Positions 33,932-43,157 of a stretch of 64,000 nt of DNA are shown one piece after another (position 1 is the stretch's first letter; every line of letters begins with the position of its first letter). The DNA comes from NVTR01 sp036480115 (GTDB lineage: Bacteria > Pseudomonadota > Alphaproteobacteria > Rhodobacterales > Rhodobacteraceae). The translations under genes and the position numbers were made by a program. The stretch spans positions 1,054,001 to 1,118,000 of the forward strand of contig CBDDAE010000002.1 in NCBI GenBank assembly GCA_965224795.1, given 5' to 3'. The notes beneath the pieces are model-generated. The model was not told where the DNA came from, made no database searches, and saw only the letters and a list, made by a program, of their open reading frames with translations.

Positions 33932-35266
33932 ATGAGAAAGTTCGTAATGGCTGCAACCGGCGGCATCTTGGCAGGGGCGATTTTGACTACTCAGGTTGCT
34001 GGCCCCCTGTTGGCGCAGGAAAACCTTCGGAACGTTTCCGTCTATGAACAGCTGGACCTGTTTGGCGATATTTTTGAACGCATCCGGGCGCAGTATGTCG
34101 AAGATGTTGATGCGGGTGACTTAATTGAGGCCGCTATTAACGGAATGCTTACTTCCTTGGACCCACATTCCAGTTATCTATCGCCTGAAGATGCAGTTGA
34201 AATGCGCGAACAAACTCGCGGCGAATTTGGAGGCCTGGGAATTGAAGTTACCCAAGAAGAGGGTTTTGTAAAAGTAGTTACACCAATTGATGACACCCCA
34301 GCCGCAAAGGCCGGTATAGAATCCGGTGATTTCATAACCCACGTAAACGGTGAAAGCCTGCTTGGTCTTGTTCTTGATGAAGCCGTGGTAATGATGAAAG
34401 GTCCAATTGGATCTGAGATCGTCATCACCATTGTGCGCGAAGGACTGGATGAGCCATTTGATGTTACAATCATCCGCGACACGATAAAACTAACTGCAGT
34501 GCGTGTGCGTGCTGAAAGCAATACCGTGGTCATGCGGGTCGCTACTTTTAATGACCAGACCTACCCCAACCTTGCCGAAGGGCTGGCCGAAACTGTTGCA
34601 GAGCTTGGCGGCATAGAAAACGTCGATGGTTTCGTCATGGATTTGCGCAATAATCCGGGCGGGCTGCTTAATCAGGCGATCAAGGTTTCTGATGCATTCC
34701 TGAATGCCGGTGAAATTGTGTCAACCCGTGGGCGCGATCCCCAAAGCGGCGATCGGTTCAACGCCGTGGAAGGCGATTTGGCTGAGGGTTTGCCTCTGGT
34801 CATCCTGATCAATGGTGGATCTGCGTCTGCCTCTGAAATTGTCGCGGGTGCGTTGCAAGACCATCGGCGTGCGGTCATTGTAGGGACTAAGAGTTTTGGT
34901 AAAGGGTCGGTTCAAACTGTGATGCCGCTGCGATCTGATGGCGCTATGCGCCTGACAACCGCACGCTATTATACACCTTCGGGCCGCTCAATTCAGGCGC
35001 TTGGTGTTGCTCCGGACATTATTGTGCAACAACCGCCGCGCAAGCCACCGTCTGATGAACCTGCCGATGAACCACGGCGAAATCGGACCGAGGCAGACCT
35101 GCGTGGATCCCTTAACAATGACAGCCTGACAGAAGACGAGATCGCACAGATTGAGGCGGACCGTGAAGCTGCAGAAATGGCCGCTGAATTACGAGACAAC
35201 GATTTTCAGCTGGCCTATGCAATTGATTTGTTAAGAGGCCTTTCAGCTATCAACAGCAAAAATTAG
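33932..35266 (+). CDS. ctpA: Carboxy-terminal processing protease CtpA (S41)
   Basis: A 444-residue periplasmic protease with an N-terminal signal anchor, a PDZ domain near residues 90-170 (GGLGIEVTQEEGFVKVVTPIDDTPAAKAGIESGDFI) and the S41 core. The catalytic serine is in NGGSASASEIVAGAL and the lysine in GTKSFGKGSVQTVMPL. The C-terminal tail is acidic and proline/arginine-rich. It begins 7 bp after the EnvC-like gene; CtpA proteases act on cell-wall hydrolases, which fits the neighbour. Confidence 0.95.
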   Translation: MRKFVMAATGGILAGAILTTQVAGPLLAQENLRNVSVYEQLDLFGDIFERIRAQYVEDVDAGDLIEAAINGMLTSLDPHSSYLSPEDAVEMREQTRGEFGGLGIEVTQEEGFVKVVTPIDDTPAAKAGIESGDFITHVNGESLLGLVLDEAVVMMKGPIGSEIVITIVREGLDEPFDVTIIRDTIKLTAVRVRAESNTVVMRVATFNDQTYPNLAEGLAETVAELGGIENVDGFVMDLRNNPGGLLNQAIKVSDAFLNAGEIVSTRGRDPQSGDRFNAVEGDLAEGLPLVILINGGSASASEIVAGALQDHRRAVIVGTKSFGKGSVQTVMPLRSDGAMRLTTARYYTPSGRSIQALGVAPDIIVQQPPRKPPSDEPADEPRRNRTEADLRGSLNNDSLTEDEIAQIEADREAAEMAAELRDNDFQLAYAIDLLRGLSAINSKN

Positions 35267-35305
35267 GAAGTGCGGGGCACGGTTCTGTCTGCCCCGCCAT
35301 TCGCC

Positions 35306-35791
35306 ATGTCCCCCGAAGAAATCGCCGCCCTGCCCTATCGCCCCAATGTTGGCGTTATGTTGGTTAATCCCAAGGGCAAGATATTTGTAGCACAACGTAT
35401 AGACAGCCCTGGCCCAGCCTGGCAAATGCCCCAGGGCGGTATCGACAAAGGCGAAAAATCTAAAGCCGCGGCACTACGAGAGCTTGAGGAAGAAACCGGA
35501 GTAGTTGCTGATTTGGTTACCATTGTGACTAAGTCCAAGGGTTGGTTACGCTATGATTTCCCGCTTGAATTAGTGTCAAAAGTCACAGGCGGACGGTTTC
35601 GAGGCCAACAACAACGGTGGTATTTGATGCAATATCACGGGAATGATGATCAGATCACTATCGAAACAAAACACCCGGAATTTTCAAATTGGAAATGGTC
35701 TGTACCAAGTGAATTGGTGGCCAATATAGTTCCCTTCAAGCGGGAAGTTTACGCGCAAGTATTAGCTGAATTTTCGGATTTTCTAAAGTAG
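35306..35791 (+). CDS. rppH: RNA pyrophosphohydrolase RppH
   Basis: A 161-residue Nudix hydrolase that removes pyrophosphate from mRNA 5' ends. The Nudix box is GGIDKGEKSKAAALRELEEETGV; LPYRPNVGVMLVN at the start and KGWLRYDFP and FKREVYAQVL are RppH features. I chose ATG 35306 because it gives the usual N-terminus (MSPEEIAALPYRP); a GTG at 35270 is poorly spaced from its purine stretch. Confidence 0.93.
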   Translation: MSPEEIAALPYRPNVGVMLVNPKGKIFVAQRIDSPGPAWQMPQGGIDKGEKSKAAALRELEEETGVVADLVTIVTKSKGWLRYDFPLELVSKVTGGRFRGQQQRWYLMQYHGNDDQITIETKHPEFSNWKWSVPSELVANIVPFKREVYAQVLAEFSDFLK

Positions 35792-35808
35792 AGACAGCTC
35801 GCTTTCGG

Positions 35809-36375
35809 CTATTCCCTGTCATCAAAAAACTGGTGCCCGACAAAACACGATGGCAACCCATAGCCCCATCGCCAAGGCAGCCCTGAACATGGTGTTCCGC
35901 CCAACCTGACTGACGTGTAAATCGCATCGGCAAGCACCTGGTATTCAACCGAATTGGCCGGTTCTGATTTTGATAAATTTGCGACACAGCGGCGCAATAT
36001 CTGATCTGCGCCAATGCGGGCCTCAAAACTAGCATCAGAGGTTTGGGTGCCCGCCGCATTGTGGTAGGCGCGATCATGGGTGACGCAGCAACTGCGCCAA
36101 GGCAAGCTATTGCCAAAATCTGTTTTTACAGCTGGAAACTGGTTCGCCAGATCTCGCCAAAAAGCAGACATACCTCCACTACATCCATCCGTCACAAACG
36201 GTGAAAGACTGGCGTCGGCGCTGACCTTCATAAGTGTTTTATGGCTGACAATTTCTATTTGGCGTTCTAGCCAGTGATGTCCGGCTTCAGTGTCACGAAA
36301 CCAAAGTGCGGTGGCAGGTGTAATGATCGCCGCAGCCAATAATCCAGAAATGATCACCGTAAGTTTTCTTGGCAT
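35809..36375 (-). CDS. Secreted phospholipase A2-like protein
   Basis: A 188-residue protein with a signal peptide (ISGLLAAAIITPATA). The mature part has a phospholipase A2-like core: FVTDGCSGGMSAFW resembles the calcium loop, and SLPWRSCCVTHDRAYHNAAG carries the CCxxHD pattern with the catalytic His-Asp pair. Seven cysteines are expected to form disulphides. A second region QILRRCVANLS and PCSGLPWRWGYGLPSCF follows. No close relative in the window; I infer lipase activity from these motifs, but a non-enzymatic relative cannot be excluded. It is convergent with rppH. Confidence 0.75.
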   Translation of the reverse strand: MPRKLTVIISGLLAAAIITPATALWFRDTEAGHHWLERQIEIVSHKTLMKVSADASLSPFVTDGCSGGMSAFWRDLANQFPAVKTDFGNSLPWRSCCVTHDRAYHNAAGTQTSDASFEARIGADQILRRCVANLSKSEPANSVEYQVLADAIYTSVRLGGTPCSGLPWRWGYGLPSCFVGHQFFDDRE

Positions 36376-36424
36376 TCAACCGTCCTGACAAAAGGCAACT
36401 TTTGATTAGTATTCTCAGCCTCCT

Positions 36425-37579
36425 TCAAACATCTATATCCGCCCAAATCAAATGGTGATCTGAGGCGGCGTGGTGCTTTCGTGTCAGTTCTGGGTAAACT
36501 TCCCAGCGTTTTGGTCGGGATCCGGGCCATGCCCCTTTGCGAAATATTCCGCCCAATGTTACCTTGGCAAATAGTGCAGGCGATAACAGAAGATAATCAA
36601 TTCTACTGTCGTCATTCCCAAGTCCGTGGGTACCAATACCTCGGTGTCCGTTATTTACGTTAAATTCCACTTCAGTGAAATTTACATGGCCAGACACATC
36701 CGCCAAGTCCGTGTTGTCAAACAACGGCTTAAGTTCGTCGCTATCGGGGGTATCATTCAGATCGCCCAGCACCGCAATATTGCTGATGCCATTTGAAATT
36801 AGCAGGTTATAATACTCGGCCACTGCTGTTGATTGGGCCAACCGTTTGGCTTTGCTAGATGGATCATTGCCACCGTATTTTGACTTGAAGTGATTTGGCA
36901 GAACCATGATTTTTTGGCCACTTGGAGTTGTCACTTCATATTCTGGACAGTCGCGGCTGAAGATCGGGAAGCCATCGGGTTTCAGGTCATCTACATGGCT
37001 GCGCATTGTTCCAATTGGAAAACCGTCCTTTGTAACAAGTCCAACGTCTATGCCGCGGCCATCATTTCCATCTATGATCATCAGGTGACGATAAGGTTCC
37101 GGCCGGTCCAACCTATCGGCCATTGCTTTTTGGAACTCTCGCAGCACGGGTCGGCATTCGGCTTCGACCACTGCCAATATATCTGCATCAACATCCCAGA
37201 TTACTTTGGCCGTTAGCGTCATCGCTATTTCATCAACAGTTTCTGATTTCAGTTCACACCAGCCAACCCAATCATCGCGACCGCTGGCAACAATTTCCCT
37301 AGGCAGTGATCTATCCCGTGGCCGCCTTATAAGCTGGCCGCGTATTTTTCGAATGCGTGTGAAAGTTTGGCTTGTGCCTTCGTCGCGATGCAACATGCCA
37401 AGTTCTTCGATCAATTCCAGCATCCGGGATTTGTTGGCTGGCGAGTACAACGCCCTGGCAAACAGGGTGTTTAGTTCTGCATGGGCGTCCAGTACGGCGC
37501 TGTGGGCATCTGGATCATCGCCATTAAAGGCCCGCGCCCGATCAAAAAGGTTTTCAACATTATAGGCTGCAATACGCAT
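36425..37579 (-). CDS. Endonuclease/exonuclease/phosphatase-family protein
   Basis: A 384-residue EEP-superfamily protein without signal peptide. Motifs: MRIAAYNVENLFDRARAF, ILAVVEAECRPVL (catalytic glutamate), VLPNHFKSKYGG, VLGDLNDTPDSDEL, SRIDYLLLSPAL and the final ASDHHLIWADI with catalytic Asp-His. Its substrate could be DNA, RNA, lipid or a small phosphate ester. It is followed on the same strand by nothing coupled; 54 bp separate its start from the transglycosylase stop end. It is unlike the exported EEP protein at 24338. Confidence 0.9.
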   Translation of the reverse strand: MRIAAYNVENLFDRARAFNGDDPDAHSAVLDAHAELNTLFARALYSPANKSRMLELIEELGMLHRDEGTSQTFTRIRKIRGQLIRRPRDRSLPREIVASGRDDWVGWCELKSETVDEIAMTLTAKVIWDVDADILAVVEAECRPVLREFQKAMADRLDRPEPYRHLMIIDGNDGRGIDVGLVTKDGFPIGTMRSHVDDLKPDGFPIFSRDCPEYEVTTPSGQKIMVLPNHFKSKYGGNDPSSKAKRLAQSTAVAEYYNLLISNGISNIAVLGDLNDTPDSDELKPLFDNTDLADVSGHVNFTEVEFNVNNGHRGIGTHGLGNDDSRIDYLLLSPALFAKVTLGGIFRKGAWPGSRPKRWEVYPELTRKHHAASDHHLIWADIDV

Positions 37580-37633
37580 ATTAAAATCTCCGTTCTAAAA
37601 TACCATTATGGTATCACTAAAACTCAGATTCCC

Positions 37634-38761
37634 CTATTCTCGCAGTCGCATAAGTATTTCGCGCGTTGGATATCCATCCGCAACCAGACCCTGCTTGGTT
37701 TGGTAACGACGAAGCGCAGCAAAGGTGTTGGGGCCAAATATACCGTCAACGCCTTTGGTATCCATGCCAAGCTTTGTCAGGCGTTGCTGAAGCTCTCGTT
37801 GTTCAGCTACTGACATCACCTGATCCTGAAATGGCCAGTTTAAAGCTATGGGCTTGGTTCCGGCAATTCGTTCGGCCAATTGATCAATTGCAATAGCATA
37901 GGGGATTGCCGCGTTGTAGCGCAGGATTGCTTTGAAATTAGCAAACGCGATAAACGCCGGTCCCTTAGCACCAGCGGGTATTAAAATAGAGGCCGTTTCG
38001 ACCGAAGGCTGGGCCATATCTACCCCAAACTTCCGCCATTCACTTGCAGGTTTCGTATGGTTCATCCCGGCGAGGGCAAAATCAAATTCGGCGGTCAATT
38101 GGATTTCTACGAGGCATTGCCCCCCAGGTAGCCAACCTGCCGCTGCCAAATATGCCGCAGTTGACGCCAAAGCATCGCATGGATCATCACCCCAGATATT
38201 GCGCACTCCATCACTATCAAAATCTATGGCATGTTCCAGAAAACTGCTGGGCATGAACTGCGTATGCCCCATCGCACCGGCCCAAGAACCACGCAATTCG
38301 TTGGTGGAAATATCCCCATTCTGAACAATTTTCAGGGCACAGATCAGCTGAGTTTCAAATAAACCTGCACGCCGTGCGTCATTTGCCAATGTTGCCAATG
38401 ACTGAATGACCGGGAAATCCCCAAGAACTTTACCGTAAGCGCTTTCCAGCCCCCAAATTGCAACAATAAATTCTTGAGCGACACCATATTTACTGGCGAT
38501 CCGCTGCAAGGTGGCTTTGTTGGCCAGCAGCGCCGCGCGCCCGTCCTGAATGCGAGAGTCGGTTACGGCCTTTTCCAGATATTTCCAAATAGGCTGGCGT
38601 ACTTCTGGCTGATACTGATCCTTTATTAATACTTCAGGATCAAGATTTACCCCCGACATTATCTGATCATAAACCAAACCTGAAATTCCATGGCGCATGG
38701 CTTTGGTCCGAAATTGCAATACCCATTGCGAAAATTCATCCATGAGTGGGATTGTTTTCAC
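37634..38761 (-). CDS. Lytic murein transglycosylase (MltB type) with peptidoglycan-binding domain
   Basis: A 375-residue enzyme: MltB-like SLT_2 domain (catalytic glutamate in IWGLESAYGKVLGDFPVIQSLATL; WAGAMGHTQFMPSSF; GVRNIWGDDPCDALASTAAYL) and a C-terminal PG_binding_1 domain (about 310-372, LQQRLTKLGMDTKGVDGIFGPNTFAALRRYQ). Unusually, no signal peptide is visible: the frame opens after a stop a few codons upstream and the only start is GTG at 38761 or ATG six codons on. It lies 18 bp downstream of RNase R on the same strand. Confidence 0.9.
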   Translation of the reverse strand: MKTIPLMDEFSQWVLQFRTKAMRHGISGLVYDQIMSGVNLDPEVLIKDQYQPEVRQPIWKYLEKAVTDSRIQDGRAALLANKATLQRIASKYGVAQEFIVAIWGLESAYGKVLGDFPVIQSLATLANDARRAGLFETQLICALKIVQNGDISTNELRGSWAGAMGHTQFMPSSFLEHAIDFDSDGVRNIWGDDPCDALASTAAYLAAAGWLPGGQCLVEIQLTAEFDFALAGMNHTKPASEWRKFGVDMAQPSVETASILIPAGAKGPAFIAFANFKAILRYNAAIPYAIAIDQLAERIAGTKPIALNWPFQDQVMSVAEQRELQQRLTKLGMDTKGVDGIFGPNTFAALRRYQTKQGLVADGYPTREILMRLRE

Positions 38762-38779
38762 GGCGCTTGCCCCTATTTT

Positions 38780-41032
38780 TCATCTCCTCTTTCGCGAAAC
38801 TTTTCGTTTCACTTTGGCCGCATGTCGCGCAGACTTTGCTGGTTTTCTTGGTGAAGATTTTCTACCTCGTCTACCGCCTTGGGGCACAGCTTTGTCCTCA
38901 ACAGATAGTAATTCCAACAACAAGCCACCTGTGATGGGTACGGCTTCGGACAGACGTACTGTTACCCTTTGCCCCAGCGCAATCGTAAACCCGGTATCCG
39001 TACCAACCAGCGCCTGGGCATCGGCATCGTGATTGAAATACTCGCGTCCCAAAGTGCGAACTGGCACCAGCCCGTCAGCCCCGGTTTCGTCCAGTTTCAC
39101 AAAGGCTCCGAAGCGGGCGATCCCGCTTACCCGGCCAGTGAATTCATTGCCAACACGTTCGCTAAGAAACGACGCTAAATAGCGGTCAGTGGTATCGCGT
39201 TCTGCGGTCATGGATCGTCGTTCAGTTTCCGAAATGTGCACCGCTGTTTCGTCTAACGGTTCAACGTCCTGCTGCAATTGCCCATCATCCCCCCAACCGT
39301 GGGCGGCAATCAGGGATCTATGAACGATCAGGTCTGCATAGCGCCGGATAGGTGAAGTGAAATGGGCGTAAGCTTTTAGTGCCAGCCCGAAATGGCCAAA
39401 GTTTTCCCGGTTATAGTAGGCTTGGGTCATAGAGCGCAGGGTGGACAGGTTAATCAATTCGCTAAAGTCGCTATTGGCGGCTTGGGACAATAGCGAATTC
39501 AGGTGCCGGGTTTGCAGCACCTGCCCCTTTGCCAATGTCAGGCCTGATGCTTGTGCCACTTCTCGTAAGCTGTCCAATTTTTCGGGGGATGGTTCTTCAT
39601 GTACGCGAAACAGCAAGGGTTGGCGGCGCGCCACCAATTCTTCAGCCGCTGCGACATTGGCAAGGATCATGAATTCTTCAATCAAGCGATGCGCATCCAG
39701 TCGATCCTTGAAATTCACCGCAGACACCACCCCGTCATCTGAAATTTCTATGCGCCGTTCTGGTAGATCCAGATCAAGGGGTTGACGTTGCGCACGGGCG
39801 TTCTTTGCTGCGCCATAGGCCGCGTAAAGCGGTAAGATAATATCGTCCAACAGGGGGGCAGTTTTTTCGTTGGCGTCGCCATCTACAGCGTTTTGGACTT
39901 CAACATAATTCAGTGATGCCACAGAATTCATCATGCCCCGTGTGAACCGGTGGCTGATTTTATTACCCTGTTCATCCAGCACCATGCGCACTGCCAAACA
40001 GGCCCGGGGTACATTTTCGTGCAGTGAACAAAGATCGCCGGACAGACGGTCAGGCAGCATCGGGACTACCCGATCAGGAAAATAGGTGGAATTGCCACGA
40101 TGGCGCGCTTCAATATCCAGGGCGGAACCCGGTGTCACGTAGGCCGCAACATCAGCTATTGCCACCCAGACAACATGACCGCCCTTGTTTTCGGGGTCAT
40201 CGTCGGCATGCGCCAGAACAGCATCGTCGCGGTCGCGGGCATCGGCCGGATCAATCGTTACCAGCAGGTGTTTTGTCAGGTCTTCGCGATCGCCAAGCTT
40301 GGCCGGTTTCGCACGATCTGCGTCAGCAACAACATTATCGGGGAAAGCGTCCGGTATGCCATGTTGATGAATAGCAATTAGAGAAACGGCCTTGGCTGCA
40401 CTTGGATCGCCAAGCCGTTCAACTATTTTGGCATTGGGCGGGCCCATGCGATTCTTCGGTCCGACTGTTTCGGCCTCAACCAGTTCACCGTCTTTGGCCC
40501 CGTTTACCGCGTCCTGACTGACGCGCCATTCTTTATCTGCGCCGCGTTCAATCGGTAGTATCCGGCCGCCTTCTGAATGGGCCTTGAACACCCCCAAAAT
40601 ACGCTTGGGGTTGGTGCCGATGCGCCTGATTAAACGCCCCTCATACCGGTGATCTTCGGCTTTTACTTCACTCAGCCGTGCTAATATCCGATCCCCGGCA
40701 CCAAGTGCTGCATCCGAGTTGCGCAGAACCAGAAGAACATGCGGGGCGTCGCCTTTGCCCTGCCACTCCATTGGGCGTGCAAAAATATCCCCATCAGCGT
40801 CAGGGGCCATGACCTGTAGCACCGAAACAGGCGGCAGACTGTCAGGGTCACGATAGGTCTTTCGCCGTTTCTGAAGGTGCCCTTCGGCTTCCAGTTCCTT
40901 AAGAATGCGCTTTAGGTCAATTCTGTCAGCACCTTTTATGCCAAAAGCACGTGCGATATCTCGTTTTGAGGTTTTAGTCGGGTTATCGGAAATCCAGCTT
41001 AGAATTTCCGCTTCTGAAGGGACATGTTTCAT
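38780..41032 (-). CDS. rnr: Ribonuclease R
   Basis: A 750-residue 3'-5' exoribonuclease: N-terminal winged helix (residues 1-60), cold-shock domains, RNB catalytic domain with VTIDPADARDRDDAVLAHAD, VAIADVAAYV and HFTSPIRRYADLIVHR, then an S1 domain (GRVSGIARFGAFVKL) and a lysine/arginine-rich tail. It degrades structured RNA. The tail ends 18 bp before the transglycosylase start. Confidence 0.96.
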   Translation of the reverse strand: MKHVPSEAEILSWISDNPTKTSKRDIARAFGIKGADRIDLKRILKELEAEGHLQKRRKTYRDPDSLPPVSVLQVMAPDADGDIFARPMEWQGKGDAPHVLLVLRNSDAALGAGDRILARLSEVKAEDHRYEGRLIRRIGTNPKRILGVFKAHSEGGRILPIERGADKEWRVSQDAVNGAKDGELVEAETVGPKNRMGPPNAKIVERLGDPSAAKAVSLIAIHQHGIPDAFPDNVVADADRAKPAKLGDREDLTKHLLVTIDPADARDRDDAVLAHADDDPENKGGHVVWVAIADVAAYVTPGSALDIEARHRGNSTYFPDRVVPMLPDRLSGDLCSLHENVPRACLAVRMVLDEQGNKISHRFTRGMMNSVASLNYVEVQNAVDGDANEKTAPLLDDIILPLYAAYGAAKNARAQRQPLDLDLPERRIEISDDGVVSAVNFKDRLDAHRLIEEFMILANVAAAEELVARRQPLLFRVHEEPSPEKLDSLREVAQASGLTLAKGQVLQTRHLNSLLSQAANSDFSELINLSTLRSMTQAYYNRENFGHFGLALKAYAHFTSPIRRYADLIVHRSLIAAHGWGDDGQLQQDVEPLDETAVHISETERRSMTAERDTTDRYLASFLSERVGNEFTGRVSGIARFGAFVKLDETGADGLVPVRTLGREYFNHDADAQALVGTDTGFTIALGQRVTVRLSEAVPITGGLLLELLSVEDKAVPQGGRRGRKSSPRKPAKSARHAAKVKRKVSRKRR

Positions 41033-41080
41033 GGCCTTCGCCTAGCATATCCACCTGAGGGCGTCGCGGCAAAAACGCAA

Positions 41081-41668
41081 TCAAAGATCTTCGACCGTAT
41101 CCACATCGCTAAGGGTCTCGCCCAACGCAATCCGCAGCCCTGGCAATGTGGCGATACTATCGGCCAACGCGTGTTTGCTGGACCAGCGAACATTGGCAAA
41201 TAGCCCAGGTGGGCAGGAGTGTTGACGTTTCAGGCCGACCAGCCAATAACCGCCATCGGTTGCAGGGCCAAACACCGCATCATGGTTCCCCAAATCCCGA
41301 AATGCCTGCGCAATATGGCGCTTTTGTATATCTGGAATGTCGGCCCCAATAATAACAACAGGACCTTTGGCTAAACCAACAAAAATGCCCACCATCCGTT
41401 GGCCCAAATCGCCAGTTCCCTGTGGCCATCGCATCAGATCAACGGGCCAGATCCGGCTTTGCAGACCTTCCCGATTCGGGGAAACTGCAATGATCAATTG
41501 CCAACGGGGGTCGCGAAGTTGACGAATGAGGCGCAAACTTTGGTGGCGAAACCACCAGGCAGCGCCGATCGAACCAATGCCCTGCCCCAATCTGGTTTTC
41601 ACCTTTCCCGGTCGTGGTTCTTTCACCATGACCACAAGGCGCGGCCGATATTCAGGCGAAATAGTCAC
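41081..41668 (-). CDS. DUF2064-family glycosyltransferase-like protein
   Basis: A 195-residue GT-A-fold protein of the DUF2064/TIGR04282 family. Motifs are VVMVKEPRPGKVKTRLGQGIG (nucleotide site), GPVVIIGADIPDI and AVFGPATDGGYWLVGLKR. Some members are linked to arsenosugar synthesis, but no such genes lie here, so the substrate is open. It overlaps the dapE end by 17 bp on the same strand. Confidence 0.9.
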   Translation of the reverse strand: MTISPEYRPRLVVMVKEPRPGKVKTRLGQGIGSIGAAWWFRHQSLRLIRQLRDPRWQLIIAVSPNREGLQSRIWPVDLMRWPQGTGDLGQRMVGIFVGLAKGPVVIIGADIPDIQKRHIAQAFRDLGNHDAVFGPATDGGYWLVGLKRQHSCPPGLFANVRWSSKHALADSIATLPGLRIALGETLSDVDTVEDL

Positions 41669-42803
41669 GCAAAATCCGACCGTAAATATCTTTAAGTTGA
41701 TGGATATGGGCGATTTCTACGCATTCATCGACACCGTGCATATGCACAGGAACCAGTCCAAATTCGACAACCGGACAATGGTTTTTAACGAAACGAGCAT
41801 CAGACGTACCGCCACTTGTGGAAAGTTCGGGCATCCGGTTCGTTTCAATTTTTACAGCGTTAGCCACCAAATCGGACAATGCGCCGGGGGGGGTGACGAA
41901 ACTTTCACCTGATACCGACACGGCGATTTCAAAGCTAATACCCGTTTCATTTGAAAGTTTTTCGGCTTCAACGCGAATCCATTTTTCAAGTTCAGCCGAT
42001 GAGTGGGCGTCGTTGAAACGAATGTTTATCGCAGCTTTGCATCCCGCTGGAATAACATTGCTGGCCGGATTTCCGGTATCAAAACCGGTGACGGATAGGT
42101 TCGAAGGGTCAAAATGTTGGGTTCCTTCATCCAACACGCGTGTCGAAAGGGTATTAACCAGCGCAGCCATCACCGGGATCGGATTGTTAAACCGCTCCGG
42201 GTAAGCTGAATGGCCCTGCACACCTTTCGCAGATATACGAATGTTCATTGAACCACGTCGGCCAATTTTCAGCGCTTCGCCCATATGGTTTGGACAGGTT
42301 GGTTCCCCAACCAAGCATACCGACATTTTTTCGCCATGGTCTTCCATCCAGTCAAGCAATGCCACGGTTCCATCCACTGCGCGAGCCTCTTCATCGCCAG
42401 TGATGGTTAGAATTACTGCCCCATCCGGCGGCGTAGTTGAAACAAATTCAATCGCGGCGGCAACAAAGGCGGCGACACCAGACTTCATGTCGCAGGCACC
42501 GCGCCCCCAAAGAAATCCATCACGTTGTTCTGCGCCAAATGGATCAGATGTCCAAGCTGAAACGTCGCCAACTGGCACTACATCTGTGTGGCCGTTAAAT
42601 CCAAATGTATTTACCGCGCCCTGCTGTCCCCACCTGGCAAAAAGGTTTGAAACCTTGCCGCGATCCACGCGATGGCAGGTAAATCCCGCCTCTGACAACA
42701 AAGTCTGAAGCAACACAAGTGCGCCGCCCTCATCAGGAGTGACAGAATTGCACTGGACAAGTCGGGCGGTCAGGGCAACTGGATCAATCAGGGGTTTCAC
42801 CAT
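41652..42803 (-). CDS. dapE: Succinyl-diaminopimelate desuccinylase
   Basis: A 383-residue M20 metallohydrolase of lysine/diaminopimelate synthesis. Zinc-site motifs are NTFGFNGHTDVVPVGD, GRGACDMKSGVAAFV, ILTITGDEEARAVDGT and a final VVEFGLVPVHMHGVDECV. The ATG at 42803 follows AAAGGA; an earlier in-frame start would add 22 residues without a ribosome site. DapD, the enzyme two steps earlier in the same pathway, lies 3 kb upstream on the same strand. Confidence 0.96.
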   Translation of the reverse strand: MVKPLIDPVALTARLVQCNSVTPDEGGALVLLQTLLSEAGFTCHRVDRGKVSNLFARWGQQGAVNTFGFNGHTDVVPVGDVSAWTSDPFGAEQRDGFLWGRGACDMKSGVAAFVAAAIEFVSTTPPDGAVILTITGDEEARAVDGTVALLDWMEDHGEKMSVCLVGEPTCPNHMGEALKIGRRGSMNIRISAKGVQGHSAYPERFNNPIPVMAALVNTLSTRVLDEGTQHFDPSNLSVTGFDTGNPASNVIPAGCKAAINIRFNDAHSSAELEKWIRVEAEKLSNETGISFEIAVSVSGESFVTPPGALSDLVANAVKIETNRMPELSTSGGTSDARFVKNHCPVVEFGLVPVHMHGVDECVEIAHIHQLKDIYGRILRDYFA

Positions 42804-43157
42804 GGTATCCTTTGGTTTTGCATTAAATAGCTGCCCATTTTTTTGGCAGCAATGGCCTTTTGTGACCAAAACGCACCAAATTATGTGCTCATAGGTCAGA
42901 TTGACGGCAAATCATTAACAGATTCAATTTGATGGGCCATAGTGAACTCAATAATAATAATACCCGAGGCAGGGATAAACGTGAAAGAACCGACATTATT
43001 TTGCGGTAAATTCCCCATTTCGGGAACCTTTCCAGCTGAACTGGTTTCCTGCCCCAGAACAAATGGGAATTGAGATGCAGGCAGTTCACAGCCATGGCAA
43101 CGCCACCACATTTTGGCAATCAATCCACTCAGTGCTTCATCTATTTGGTGCTTGCCT
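42804..43157. other. 354-bp gap without a convincing gene
   Basis: The gap lies between the dapE start and the Hint-domain gene. It contains a 75-codon minus-strand frame (42896-43123, TTG start or ATG at 43111) with a tryptophan/cysteine-rich beginning, and a second overlapping frame. Neither has a strong ribosome site or a recognisable product, and they exclude each other. I also see no clear terminator or promoter. Confidence 0.4.

Noticed and set aside
42896..43123. 75-codon minus-strand frame before dapE
   Set aside because: It has no clear ribosome site, no family resemblance and a competing overlapping frame. I described it only as part of the gap.
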